Source: Erythrocercus mccallii (lineage: Eukaryota > Chordata > Aves > Passeriformes > Dicruridae). Taken from it: DNA of 64,000 nt. Location: NCBI GenBank assembly GCA_013397435.1, contig VZRG01001556.1, positions 74,285-138,284 on the forward strand, written 5' to 3'. This document shows positions 10,431 through 23,600 of the stretch, piece by piece. Numbering within the stretch: the first letter of the stretch is position 1; the number at the start of each line of letters is the position of its first letter. The position numbers were made by a program, and so were the translations under genes. The notes below the pieces were generated by a model. It did no database searches and was not told where the DNA came from. It saw only the letters and a program-made list of their open reading frames with translations.

Positions 10431-13400
10431 TGAGCAGGGGGCTCAGAGCCAGGTGAGCTCTTTCAGCACCTGCAGGGCACCAGGACAGCACCCCAGGATG
10501 GCTCTGCCTACAAGGCGGATGGGAAAATCTGTTTATTTTCCTTTGGATACGAACTGAACATGATGTTATTTCAGAAGTGATCAGGATCAGAGAGGTGCAG
10601 CATCAGGAAGATGAGATGTGACTCCCTGACTTATTCAGGCTGGAATATCCTATTGATTCCCCCTTTCATCACACGCAGCCCATCTGTGCTCAACTGAGTT
10701 TGGGTCAAAGCATCTGCAAGCCTTTCATTATTCAGACAAGTTAACCTACTTAAACAAAAACATGATCAGCCATGGCAGGGTGATTTGAAACGACACAGAT
10801 CCTCCCAACACCGAGCAAACAATGACAAAAAGCAGACCCTGCTGGTAATAAATGTGCAGCATCAAAAGCCTTTCAACAGCAGCCACCATTTACTTATAAA
10901 TTATTTGTTCTAGCATCTAACTAATGTGGATGGGAACACATCATCAGCAATTGTTGCCTTGGGAGCTTGGAAGCTGCTACGTCTTCCAATTTGCAAGCTC
11001 AGAGCTTTGCAGCTGTGGAGCAGAGGCTGGGATTCATTATCCCAGGCTGTCAGTGGTGGCCCAGCTCTGGTGCAGTCTCACACAGACACTTCAGGACTGC
11101 ACACCAGAGGAGGGAACCTGCCCAGCTCACTGCTTCTCACTGAACTTGAGGAGGAAAAAGGAATTTCTGTTTCCAGGGGGAGAAAATTAATTTCCCAAGT
11201 CTCTTCTGTAGATGTGTTCCAAAGAAATGAACACAAAGAGTAAGTTTGAGTTTTTCAGTTTAATCCAAATATTTTATGATAATTGACTTTTTTTTTAATA
11301 TAGAAAAAATTATCCACGGAGAGGCCATTTCCAAACAAACTCCTCATGCTGTTTCCCAATATATCTACAACACTCCCTTTGATCTGTGACTAATCCCAGC
11401 AAAATAAAAGATAAAATAGGTATTGCATGAAACACCCAAATTCTGGAAAAAGGGAGAGTCTGGCAGATGCTAGAAAAAGATCTTTAATAAGCTCTGATTT
11501 AAGTAAAAATCACCCTTTCCCAGCCAACCAAGCCAGCAACTTGTCAAGAGGATGAATTTGTAGAAATATGAAAGCTTTCAAAAAGAACTGAAGCAGGACA
11601 TGCTGGAGATGTCCATAAATCCTGCTTACAAATCCCACCGTGGAATCCCAGAGCAAACATTGACGGACAAGACACTGAGAGCTGGGTTCTGTGATGAAAT
11701 GGGGATTCGGATGGAAACCAATTAAAGTTTGCAGGGTGGAGATAAAAGTTTTGTCGCTATTGAACCTCAGATATAAAAATGCAGAAAGTGATAATGGCTT
11801 ACTTTAATGTAATAAAGAGCAAAAAAGGTTCCCACTAATTGAGCAAGAAGAGCAATTAACCTCGTGGTGCATCAATACTCAGCCCTGATTTATTTGTAAA
11901 TTGGGTAATTAGGATGCTTTAGGTTTTATGCACCAGCCAAGTAAGCCTGGCTTTCCCAGGAGTCTTGCAAAGGGCAGAATCTGGAATTTCTTAAATTTAC
12001 TGATACTATACAAGTTTGAGACACACCTTATATAAGAAAAATAATGCACCCAGCTAATTAGTCCAGTTTGCAAGTGCACGGGCAATCTGAATTTGCAATT
12101 TCTAGTGCAAGGTGTACCTTTAATGCTGGGGTTTTTTTTCAATATACACCATTTCCTCTACCGAAAGTAAGTTCTGTTCAATGAAAGGAAAATCCAAGTA
12201 CAGCAAAGCTATTTCATTCTAGCCTGACCTCGTTCCACCTGGAAAAAACAGCCAGGTACAAAGCAATCCAAAGCTCTGTGTGTAAGAGGAATGGGATTCT
12301 GCAAGGCTGCACAGGCACAGAGCCACCCTGGCATCCCCTCTGCCCTGCTGGGCTCGTCCCTTTGCATGGGAAACAGGCAGGAGCACCAGGAAAAAAAATT
12401 CACTGCTATTTTGTGATCGTTTAAGAGGACTCTGCACAAGTTATGTGCCTCAGAAGAGCTCGGTGCATGCAAGAAAATGATTTAAAGGCCATGGATTTAA
12501 AGGCCACAGGGGAATGGTTTAATCTGAATATCGGTCTTCATATTTCACTTAAAATATAATCACTTAGCATCTGACTCTGATAGCTAAGGTGACTTTTTTC
12601 CTCCCTTATCCAACTCAATGAAAGGGTCCCTTGGGTATTTTTATATCCCCAGGTTCCTTTGTTAATTGGGTAATTCCTGTGCTGTCGTTCCTGCACCATT
12701 GCTGGCACCTGTGGTCGTGCAGAAGCATTTAAAGACTCCAGCAGTGCTGCAGGAACTGCTGCTGAACATGGCTCTGGGAAGGAGCAAGCTTGGCCACGCA
12801 GGGTTTGCGGAGATGGATGAACAGGGAGAAAGAGAATCCTTCTCCATTTGTGCCAAATCATTTGCAGTGCCTGCCCAGCTCTCTGCACCGTGACCTTGTG
12901 TTGGCCAAGGGTCTTCAGAAGAAATCTGATGAACGTTAACGTTGTGAGCACTGCTCAGGAGGTGTCCCCTGGTGTGATAGATGCAGGATTTGGTGCAGGG
13001 CTGAGCCTTGCTTAGCGGGGGCTGGCAATGAGCTCCCAGCACGTTCCCCTGGAGGGGCCAGGCAGGTGAATCCCCCCAGAGCCACCAGCAGGGAGGGAAA
13101 GGTCTGGGAAATGGAGTTGTAGGGAATAAAATCTTTTAGAACGCTTCTCAAGAGCCTTTATCTGCTTTGGATCCTCACTGGAAACATATGAGAATTTGCC
13201 ACATGACAAAAAAAAAAATTCCCACTTGGGTTTTATTAATAGCCTGTACCAACTCCCTAAAGGTGTGATCAAAAGGATTAGATCACTTGAAATTAGTTGT
13301 GAGTTGGGCTGTGGGTAAGAAGCCTTCCTGCCTTACCTTAGGAAACCTTTCCCTGGTGAGTTAAATTTGTGGGGTCTCTCTTTGCCTTTTTTTTGGTTCC

Positions 13401-14929
13401 AGAGGGCCAAGGTGAGGCAGGAGGGAGCCAGGGATTTTTGGGAAAACCCCCCTGGAATTCAGATCCAGCTAACATCCCTAAACCCCTGCTTGCTCCAGGG
13501 GTGCCCTCTGCCTGTGCCACAAAGGGATTTTGTGCAAAACTCAGGAAATGTCCGTGCAGAGGGAATTTTCATCCCCTGCTCAGCAGCTGAGCCAGCTTTG
13601 TCCTGCTACAGCAGAGCCTGGGGGTTCACAGCTTCTGCTCATTGCCCCAAGTGCCCTGCCATGGATCCAGGCCAGGATCCATCCAGCCAAGGGCTGCCCA
13701 GGGAACAGCACAGTGGCAGCAGACCCGGCCCAGGGGGTAGAAGAGATCCTTCAAAATCCTTCAAAAGCAGTTTCTCAGCTCTTGCTCTCAGTGAGAAACA
13801 GGTTAGGTAACTTGAGCCATCATTTCAAAGGCCAAGTCTGCTTAAACAGCTTATTTTGGATATCATGAGCCTGTGCCTCAGTTTGTCTACATGTAAATAG
13901 GTAATTTTGCCTATTTGTAAATAGGTAAAAAAGATAAATAACTACCTATTACCCATACTTACAGGGCCCTGCCAACTCCTATAATTAATATGCTTGAACT
14001 CCATGTTCCTAGACCAAAATTAGCTGCAGACGTGCCTGGCAGCAGCTGATGAGGAACTGTGGAGGAGATTGATGCGAGCAGGGCTGCTGTGCAAAGGGAC
14101 ACGGGTGTCACATCAGCCAGGTGGGCTCTGCCAGCAGCCCCCGGCTGTCACACCTGTGCACACCCCCAGAAACCAACACGGATACCAGACTTTGCCATTC
14201 ATTACCCTGCTGTCAGTCTAAAGCCCAATTCTGGGGTGAGAGGACACAGCTCAGCTCTGTAATTACCACCTGCCCCAGCCCCTGCAATCACAGACCCATA
14301 AAGGAACCCCGGCACAAATTGGTTTTGGCTAATAAATATCAGTCAGGGATAAATAACGACGCAGAGCTCTTTCACCTCTGTATTAATCTGTGATGTTTGC
14401 TGTAAAAGCCTCGCTGGAGGGAGCTGTGCCCTGGCAGGCGATGAGGCTCCCAGCAGTGACTGACGGGCTGGCCCTGCTCTGCAAGGTGCAAGGTACAGCC
14501 CTGCTGCATTCCCAAACCCATCCTTCCGTACAGGGAAAAGGCCCTCAGTGGCACCTCAGGACTTTTTATGGGAGAAGCACCAGAACCTTCTGCATTTCTC
14601 TCATGGTAATTGCCTCAGTGCCAGGACAGAGGCTCCTGTTGGGTCTTTGAGATGTTTCTCAAAACCTGGGGCTGTTTCTGTTGGGGAGCAAGCCCAAACC
14701 TGGGAGAATGAAATCACGGTAGGGAGATGTCCACAGGAGAAATAAGATTGCTGCCCTCATTCCCAGAGACCACCTGCCATAACATTTGCTTGCTGATGAA
14801 AGGTTTAATATGATTTATAGATTATTAAATACGTGTGATTATAAATTAGCTTGGTAGGAGCTAATTCTGATCCATATAGCGGGGAAAACACCCTGATTAA
14901 ACAGAGAGAAATCAGAAGCAATGAAAAAT
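10431..14929. other. Single-copy non-coding DNA
   Basis: A long stretch without repeats that I can name. Small oddities are a doubled GATTTAAAGGCCA at about 12479-12507, AATCCTTCAA doubled at about 13751-13770, and AAATAGG/CCTATTT inverted words at about 13896-13930. The part around 11690-11910 is AT-rich with homeodomain-like words. Frames of up to 147 codons at 13367-13810 lack domains and are contradicted by overlapping frames. Confidence 0.5.
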
Positions 14930-15170
14930 ACCCTAAAGCTGTGTACTCAAGAACCAGCTCAGAGTTGCTCGGGGCTTTTTGGGTGTCAGCAGGTGTGAGG
15001 GGCTTCCCTGCACCGTGCACAGCTTTTGCTCTTTTCTATGGTTTGTTATTAAATCTTAATTAAACCTTTTTGTTTTTTCAAAACCCACCCAATCAGCCTC
15101 TCAACTAATTATTCTTCAGCCATTTCTGGGAGGTTGCTGAGACCTCGATAGACCTCTGTGGGGCTGATAA
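14930..15170 (+). mobile_element. LTR-like fragment, inverted partner of 3486-3726
   Basis: It aligns with the reverse complement of 3486-3726: the CTCAGAG(T/A)TGCTC block, GGGCTTTTTGGG, GCACCGTGCACAGCTTTTG, an ATTAAA at 15048-15053, and CAGCCATTTCTGGGAGG. It differs by indels, including about 40 bp of extra A-rich sequence near 14890-14930. An LTR U3-R-U5 fragment is the best reading. No retroviral internal sequence joins the two copies in a way that would make them one provirus, because they face opposite directions. Confidence 0.6.
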
Positions 15171-17526
15171 CTCTGGCACCACGCAGCCTGTGTCCCAGAA
15201 CCTGCCTTCATACAGGGATTACACAACACAGGGTATGGAAATGGGCCTTATTTCCCTTTAATCCTTCAGAAGGTCCCACATTCCCACTGTTGGCGACGAC
15301 ACCTGTGCCTCACCCACAGAGAGGGAGGAGATTTCCTTTCCAACCTTCTGCATTTCTACCTTTCCTCAACACTCATCAAATTAAGCTGCATTAAAAACTT
15401 CCCAAGGTGCTGTAATAACTGAGGGTTAAACTTTGTGGAATCTTTCAGCTCTTCCTTCCTGGTTTTATTCACTTAAAAAAACCCAAATCCTTCCAAGTTC
15501 TTTGTCTTGCTGAGGGTGGAATTTTGCCTTGGGTCTCAAGGCAGTCATGGCATTTTCTGATTCAAAGTAGAGGATTTTGGTCCTCCAAGCAGCACCTTCT
15601 CCTCCTGTCTCCACTGAGGAACAACCTTGAAATTTTTTAACTCCAATATTAGAATTCTGCACTTGCTCTGGAGCTCCTCAGAAAAAAGCTCCAGGTGAAA
15701 TAGCTGTTGCTTGTCAGGCTCCTAAAATCCCTGGCGGTTAAACGTAATTTTTTAAAGGCTTTATTTGCTATCAAGCACCTGAGTCCTGTATATTTTACAA
15801 GTTAATGAGCTCGTTTTTGAGGAGAAAATGTAGCTGTTAGGAATATTAACTGAAGTTATGCTTACTGCCCGAGTGTGTGTAGGGTGTGTGTAAAAATCCT
15901 GCTTTAATGGCTAATCTTGGAGTAAGTCCCAGAAGAGATTGATTCAATTTCCATTCATTATGGCAGCAAAACTTAAAATTACTCCCATGTACAGACACTC
16001 ACTCTGCTGGCAGCATCTCCCAGGCAGCAGAGCTCAGTGGTGTGAGGCAGGGAAAAGCCTTCGAACGCTGGTTAAAGTGAAGGGGTGGGGATGGGGAGCT
16101 CCAGGACTGGGTTTGGGGGGCTCTGTCAGTGACAGTTTCCATTCACAGGTCACAGAATCCCCAGCTGCTCACCCCTTGCTCAGCTCCACATGAGAACTCC
16201 TGCTTTGTGTTACCTTGGGAACTAAAGCACAAGTTTTGAATAAAAATAAAAATATTATCACTTAAAACGTGTCTCTGTTTTATACAATGCTTTGAACATT
16301 TTTACACAGCGTCTGGTTTCATGTTTGCCTTGAAGGTCCTTCTCTATCCCTGACCTTTGTGTGGTTGAGGCAAGTTCTATAAACCAGAAGAACTACAAGG
16401 ACTGGGAAATAAGCTTTTTTAATGAGCTTAATAGACTTAGGGACTGAATTCTTCTGCCACAAAGAGACAAACCCAAAACCTCTTGGAAATGTTTATGCAA
16501 TCTATCTTGCTAAGTTGTGAAATCACAATTGTATGTGGTAATCACTGTGTTCTTGCTTTTAAGAGAGTTTTAATAACAAGAAAAATTCATTATTCTATGT
16601 AGTGACCAACCTATGGGCTATAGAAACTATATATAATATCAAATAAGCATAAACGAAAATGCAGTTTAACAGCATAATTGAAAACAATTTCAGCTCAGTT
16701 CATGCATCAGAGCAGGGGGAAAGGACCAAAGTCAGGGCTGGGCTGACTAATCATGGGCACTTCTCTGTGCATGTTCACAAGTTTATTCAGCATTTAATTC
16801 AGAATATTTGTGCCTCAATCAAATTTACTTCCCAATGTAATCTTCCACTTTGTCTGTTTCACAGCTATCTCTGTGCCACAGGCTCGATGAGCCTTTTTGC
16901 TAAAGATTCTGCATTTCTACCTAAGGTTTTTGTAATTTTTGGAGGAAAGGGCTGGGACATCATTGCCCCAATGAAAAGGCCCCTGAGAGCTCCTTCCCTT
17001 GCTGCCAAAATGCAAAGCCCTGGAAGGGCTGAGCCATAAGGGGAAGCATCACTGCAGTCATGTGTGATTTACGGAGTGTCAGGACACATCGCAGCTCAGA
17101 TTTACTGCTCTGCTCATTTATCTGGAGTGACAAAAGGCTCCTCCTGTCTGTTGGTGCCACACGGGCTGGGCTGTCACTCCTGCTTGGCCAAAGGAAAGCA
17201 AAGGCTCTGCACCAAGGCAGGAGGGGACTTGGTTTAACCCAAAGATTTATCTCCTAAATTAAGTTTTAAATGCCTGCACCCCCTCAGAACGCTGATATTC
17301 TGTTTTGCCCGTTTATAAAATAGAGAATACAGACATTTCACACGTGGTGCTCCCAGGTGACAGACACGATTTGGGTTAAAATGCCCAAATCCAGGATTTA
17401 GTCACCCCCCATGACATGGGTATCCCATCTTCACGCTGAATTCCTGCAGTGTGTTATACCTGCATCCCTCCTGTACGCCTGATCCCTCTGAACACTCAGA
17501 ACAGAAACACACCTGTGCTCAAAGCC
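15171..17526. other. Single-copy non-coding DNA
   Basis: No gene or repeat family recognised. A G-rich cluster at 16082-16130 has three GGGG runs and later GGG/GGGGGG runs. AT-rich single-copy sequence at 16400-16680 holds no tandem structure. Confidence 0.5.
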
Positions 17527-17624
17527 TCAGGAACTGAGGAATATATATAAAAATAATATATTATATATATTATAAATATTATCTATATAATATATTATAT
17601 AAATATATTTATATCAGGAACTGA
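17527..17624. repeat. AT-rich island between 11 bp direct repeats
   Basis: The 76 bp core is almost pure A and T (TATATA/TAATAT permutations, self-complementary). It is flanked on both sides by TCAGGAACTGA, at 17527-17537 and 17614-17624. The flanking words are not low-complexity, so their repetition is unlikely to come from the AT composition. They look like a target-site duplication or a slippage/template-switch footprint around an inserted AT tract. Confidence 0.8.
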
Positions 17625-20600
17625 TACAAACTCCAATTACACCAATTGCCTGCAGCAGAAGGCAGAGTAAGGGCTGCACAAAGCACCTGCAAAGAGGAAA
17701 CCTCCTCTGTCTCACTAAATCATCAGCTGGACACCAGTGTTTGTCTCGGAGAGGTTTATTACCCTGAATGCTATTGACTGGTAGTAAAACATTGCATTTC
17801 TTCATTTGCAATCAGGGGGATCAGTTCCTGTCCTGTTTGCCAGCACCGGCAGGCCCTGGCAGGTGGGACAGGGCTCTGGGGTATCTGCACAAGGTTGGTC
17901 ACTGCCATTCAGGTGTTCCTGCAGCATTGCCCCAATTCCCAGGACACCTCTGGCAGGGATCTTTGGCTGAACACCGCTTGGTGCTTCTACCACATAAACT
18001 GCTGTCAACGTTTTGGGAGTTTTTCCCCACCCACTCCCCAAATTACTCATTCAGTCTGCACACACATCCTTTAGTTTCAGCTGGGCTAAGCAGGAATGGG
18101 AGGAATTCCTGCTCCTGGCTGTGTGTGAGAACACCCAGGGTCAGTTCTTTAGCAGATTCCTCCCCTCCTGTCAGCTCTCTCCTCACACATTGCATGTCAA
18201 AACTCTCCCAACTCAGTTTTGGGGTAGGGAAGGGTGCTTTGTGCTGTTGTATTTGCAGGTTCCCAGTTAGATTGGGAAAGCTGCTCCTCACAAGATTTTT
18301 GCTGATTGGCACCAAATCCTGCCACACAAGAGGAAATGTTATCAATCCTGCTATTGACAAGGTTGTAAAGGAAGTCTAAAGACATGAGAGCCAGTCAAGT
18401 AATCTGAGAATCTCTGAACTGCAAGAGTATTGGGTGGAATCCCAAGTAAAGATAAAGGATTAAGCATTGAATGCCACAGGGTCCTTTTCCTTATATCTTA
18501 TTTACTTTCTTCAGCCCCAGAGGAGCAATTTGTGTCATTGGGGTATTGTACATCCTCAGATCCCACCCGGGAAAGTGATTTTAAGAATAATTTCCCTGCT
18601 TCCAGCTTGTAGGAGCGCAACCATTGTTTGCAGATTTCGTGCAAACACTGTCATTACCAAATCGAGCGCTGCCTGTAAAGCAAGGCTAAATCAGCAGCAT
18701 CAGGATGGCAGTGGACAACTGAATTCAGTGTTCATCTCTGGCTTATCATGTGCTTTGCTCACAAGGAGATTATTTTTCCAGCACAGTCTAACACAATTAC
18801 TCCACAGCATCGTCATTACAGTTTGCCTGCTGCATGAAAAATTTCCTGCTGTGCTCTAAAAACCATCACCTTGCAAGAGAACCTGCAAGCAGCCTGAACA
18901 AGCTTCACGTGGAGATGCATTTGCTCCATCCCTGGTGGATTTCTGAGCAACAAAAATCTGTGTCTCTCAATCAAAGCCAACGTTATCTCGAGATAAGGGA
19001 GGGTCTTGCTGAGCTCCTGGCTTTTCTTGGACACGATGTAATGGAGTTATTTGAGCAAGGGTGGTTCCTCTGCTTGTGCTGGGAAGATCTGGGGTTAACA
19101 GCCACAAGTTGATCACATTTTTAGCAGCTCAGAGGTTCTGAGGCTGAGCTCAGAGTCAGTGACAGGAGTCAGTGACTTTCTCTGTGCCCCGTGCAGAGCT
19201 CTGCCCTGCTCTGCTGAGCTTGGATGAACAAAGCTCCAGAATGTGGGTTTAACAGCCAGGAACACCAAAAGGGGCCACTGGCAAATCCAGAGAGCAAAGA
19301 GATTTATCTGAGAGCCAGAGGTGAAACACCACCAGCTCACAAGTTAATGCCTCTGCAATCTTTTCTTGGGCATTACTGAATGCTTGGGTGTAACACATGA
19401 TTATAACGTATTTATATTTAAGGTTAGAAAGAAGCCCTACTGATTGATTTATTATTTAAAAATTTCTAAAGAATATTAAAGCCAGAATTAATCCTTAACT
19501 AAAATTTGAGGGTGCAAATCAAGCATTCAGACTCAAGGAGGCTTCAAACCTTGAGTTTTCATCAGTTTTATCAATCCAGCTACAATGAATGGGGTGTTTA
19601 TTGGGGTGCTAAACCCTCAGGCAATTGGAACGAGTCTCTCAACATGGAAATTAGAGGATGAGGTGCTTTATTATCCACCCATGCTGCCTAAGCTCCTTCC
19701 CCATTCCTCTGGAATCCCAATTCCTACAGGTTCTGCCCTTCCTGGGTGTCTCTGCTCTGCCAGGGGCTGGGGCAGAGGGGAAGGTGCAAACCCCACCACC
19801 ACCTCAGCCTATTGAACACAGGAAACACTCCCTAAAGAAAACAAACAAAGCACAAACACCAGCTGACAGCTTTCCCACACACCTTGAGCTACGCATTTGT
19901 CTTGTTGGGGACGGGTTGTTTTTTTTTAATGTAAGATTTCTGGAGAGCCCACAGAGACATCTTGTGCCTGGATGCCACATAGCAAGGCAGCAGTGCAGGG
20001 AGGGGTCAGAGCTCCTGTGCCTCTGCTCCAGCCCCTGGGGGACAGCAGGAGCTCACAGAGCTGGCACTCAGCAGCATCTCTGCTCCGGGCAGCAGGCTCA
20101 GCAGCTCCCTTGGCTGCACAGGGATCCAGGGAAGGGCGTGGTGGGGGAAGCTCCCAGCACTGTGAGATTGGCCATGGCTGGGTGTTTATCATGGCATATT
20201 TCAATCTTTTTGAGCCTTACTCCACATGGTATTTCCTCCAATAGCTGCTGGTGGCCTTTCTTCAGTCAAACTCTGTGTTACACACTGGTGACTGCACTGC
20301 AGCAAGCCAAGCCCCAGGTGAGACCACTGAGCTTTGGAGCCGCCTGCTCAGATCCCTGAGGGCTCTTTTTCCCCGTGGATTTCTTGGGTTTAGGTACAGA
20401 ACAGGAGCTAAACAACGTTCCAGCCTTTCAATATTTCAGGCAGTGACAGAGAGATGGAGCACAAGGCTGTGAGCTGACAGGAGCATCCTGAGAGTGGTTT
20501 TGCCACAGGCAGCAAGAGAGGCTGGAGGCAACCTCAGAGAGGGCAGAGCCAGGCTGAGATTGATTCCTCTTGAACCAGTTCCTCAGGGCATGGAGAGGTT

Positions 20601-23600
20601 TCCTACTTCATCTTGGACACCTCTCTCCTGCTCAAAACTATGTGCTGTCCCATAAAATGGGTATTTATACTGGGCTGGACCATGAAAAATCATCCAATAT
20701 CTCATCTAGAAACTCACTGGGGTATAAAGAAAATAAGGGGGGGAAAAAAATCTGTATTCTTTAAGCAATTTACCTCAGGAGAGGATCAAGTCCCTGTCCT
20801 TACAGGAAAAGGTCAGTGCTGTGAGCCAGAATAACTCTGGGTGCTTGGAACTCTGCTTATTTGCCACTTGTCTTTGCAGTGTTGTCCTGATGGTGATGCA
20901 GAAAGGGACCCAAAAATCTGCCAGGCTGTCTCTGCAGATGATTTTGCTCCTGTCCTCAAGCACTGAGAACCTGCTCTGCACCCAACAATCAAAACCTCTG
21001 GGCCAGCCCAGGTATTCTCCTTTCAGCCCTTTGACATTAATGAAGGGTTCTGGCTTTAGGAGATAACGTGCCCGGCCAAGAACCTGCCTGAAAAATTCCA
21101 CACCTGCCTGAACCATCCCACCTGCAGCGCCCCTGGCTGGCTCAGAGCCTCAAGGGGCTGGGCAGCACAGGATTTCCAGGATTTCCAGCATTCCCACCCA
21201 GTGAGGGCTCTCTGCACACTTTTTTTTTAACCTTAGAAAAGAGCAGAGTTTAACTCCTCCCTGGGAAAGAGCTCTGAGAGCATTTGCTGCAAGTAGGGCA
21301 CTCCTGAAATATCTCAGGAGCTACTGAGACAGCAAGGTGGGAAACTCATCACACGATGGGAAGTGCCTTGGAAATGAGGTAAATGAGTATTTTAGGCAAG
21401 TAACCAAGGGGAGAGCCAAGAGAGGAGGCACCAGGCTGCTGTTGTCAGGAGCAACCCCAGTTCTCCCACGGGCAGCCGTGCCCCAGGGCTCCTCTGCTCC
21501 CTCCCGTGTGTGCCACACTCCTCTGCTGGCACTGCAGGGATCACAGAACGTGCTGACGTGCCTAAAGACATCTTTGCCCCCCAAAAATCCCAACGTGTAC
21601 AAATCCAAGAGGCAAAATTCTGAGAATGGGGAGAAAGAGATGGAAAACAAATTTTCATGGTAGATCTTAGCTCTGTTTAGACCCCAAATTTAAGAGTTCT
21701 GGTCTATTCGAGTTCCTTGATGGCCAGTTGTTCAAACCCACATAGTCCCACGCTCCATTCACAATAAGATTTTAACTGTAGCATTGTGTGACCCCCAAGA
21801 ACCCAGCAGAAATCAGCAGATATTAAATTAGCTGACACTCCTGTTTATTCCTCCAACCACACATTTGGAGCTGACTGTAATGTTCTGATGGCCAATGCAT
21901 TCCACTCTTACTTTCCATCTCTTCACATGGAACAAAAGGCTACAAAGTACAGACATCAAGGGGAAAAATTCCAGTTCCACTACATTAACTAAAGCTGTCT
22001 ACTATTGAAAGCAGTGATAGGTAATCTATAAAATAATTTCCACTAGCCCACCGTAAAAGAATCCCAGTGTCAGTGCAATCCAATAGTACAGTGGCTGGAA
22101 GAGAATTTATTCTACAATGAAAATTACAGTGGAAAAAACATCATGTTTTTATAATGTAAACCTCATGTTTATGATGTGTAGAGCAGCATCTTCAGAAATC
22201 ACTGGGCGTGAATTAAGGAAGCTTCGATCAAGATCAAAATTTGGGTGACAGCACAAAGTCAGATATGAGGACTGCAACTGTCTATAAAGAAAAGGAACTC
22301 TGGTAAAACCAAGTTTAATCACAGTTTGAGAAAGTGGCTGGATGAGGAGCCCAGCTTACTCAACCTCTGAATTTAGGCTCAAGTAAGTTTCCAAGCCATC
22401 CTCCAAAACAGGTCCAGTTTTTTATTCCATCTTATAAAACACAACCAGAAATTCAGAACTCAATTCTTTGCCCCTGGTAAGTGCTGTAGCAGAAAAATCT
22501 CAAAATCTCTGCCCCTTTTCAGATTTGGTGCTGAGCCTCAATGGGTTGGGAGCCATCCCTGAGGCTGCTGGGGCAGAGGCAGGACAGATGTGCCCCTTGT
22601 GCTTCCAAAAGAGACAGAATATCAAATGTCAGCTCTGGGCTGCCCGGTTTCCCTTCTGGCAGCACATTCCCAGCTCAGAGATGCCACACTGATTATTTGG
22701 GATGCAGAACCAACACAGAAACCTTCCCAGGGAGCACCAAACCCTGCCCTGCCTCGCTGGTGTCTGGTAAAATGGGATTTCTGCTGGGTGCTGCCGCAAT
22801 CTCCTGGCTGGAAGGGGCTGGAACAGCCTTTCCTGTAAAGCTTGCAAATGATATTTACGCTCAGCCTGTGTCCATCCCCAGCAGAGCCCCAGAGAGCAGC
22901 AGCACACCCTGCTCTCCAGCACACAGCAATGAACACCAGGGAGACAATGAGAGTCAGAGATGGAGGCAGCTGCTCCACCTCCTTTCTGCTCCTCCTGGCC
23001 CACCCCAAGGCTCTGGGCAGGCGAATTTAAGCAGCACGAGCTGATTCCAGCTGAGAGGAGGTGTGGCTGAGCCTCCCACCCTGAATTTTTTCCACGCTCT
23101 GCCCTCTCCCATCTGCTTTCCTGCCACATCCTCAGCCCTGGGCAGCAGATCTGGGGCTGGGGCAAGGGGACTCATGGAAAAGCAATGACAAGCACCTCGG
23201 CTCACAGAAACGGGAAGCTTAGGAAGGCTTCATCTGGCCAAATCTATTCCACTTACAGCAGAGCAGCCAATGCATGGGCCAGTGCAGCTGAGCAGGCTGA
23301 GGAGCTCAGCCCTTTGCCTCCCCAGCTGAGGCTCTGCAGAGGCAAACACTGAAATGATTCAAGGCAGAGAACACAGTTCCAGTCCCTGGCAAAGCCTCCT
23401 CAGCTGCTCACCATCCAGGATATTTCTGAATTCCTGAGCAGTGTAGGAAGCAGCAGTAAAACTTGCAGTCGATGCCTGGCCCAGCTACAAATGGAGACAA
23501 GCTATTACTTTCTCTTTCCAAGAATTCATTCAGTCGAATCCAATCTTGAAAGCTTTGGAGGGTAATTTGAAATATCAGGAATTTTGGGTTCCTTCTGAGC

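Noticed and set aside
16082..16130. G-rich cluster as a quadruplex
   Set aside because: Three GGGG runs are close together but the fourth lies beyond a 12-base loop, so the motif is weak.
22541..23165. Overlapping 128-178 codon frames on both strands
   Set aside because: GC-rich, stop-poor sequence; no homology and mutually exclusive frames.
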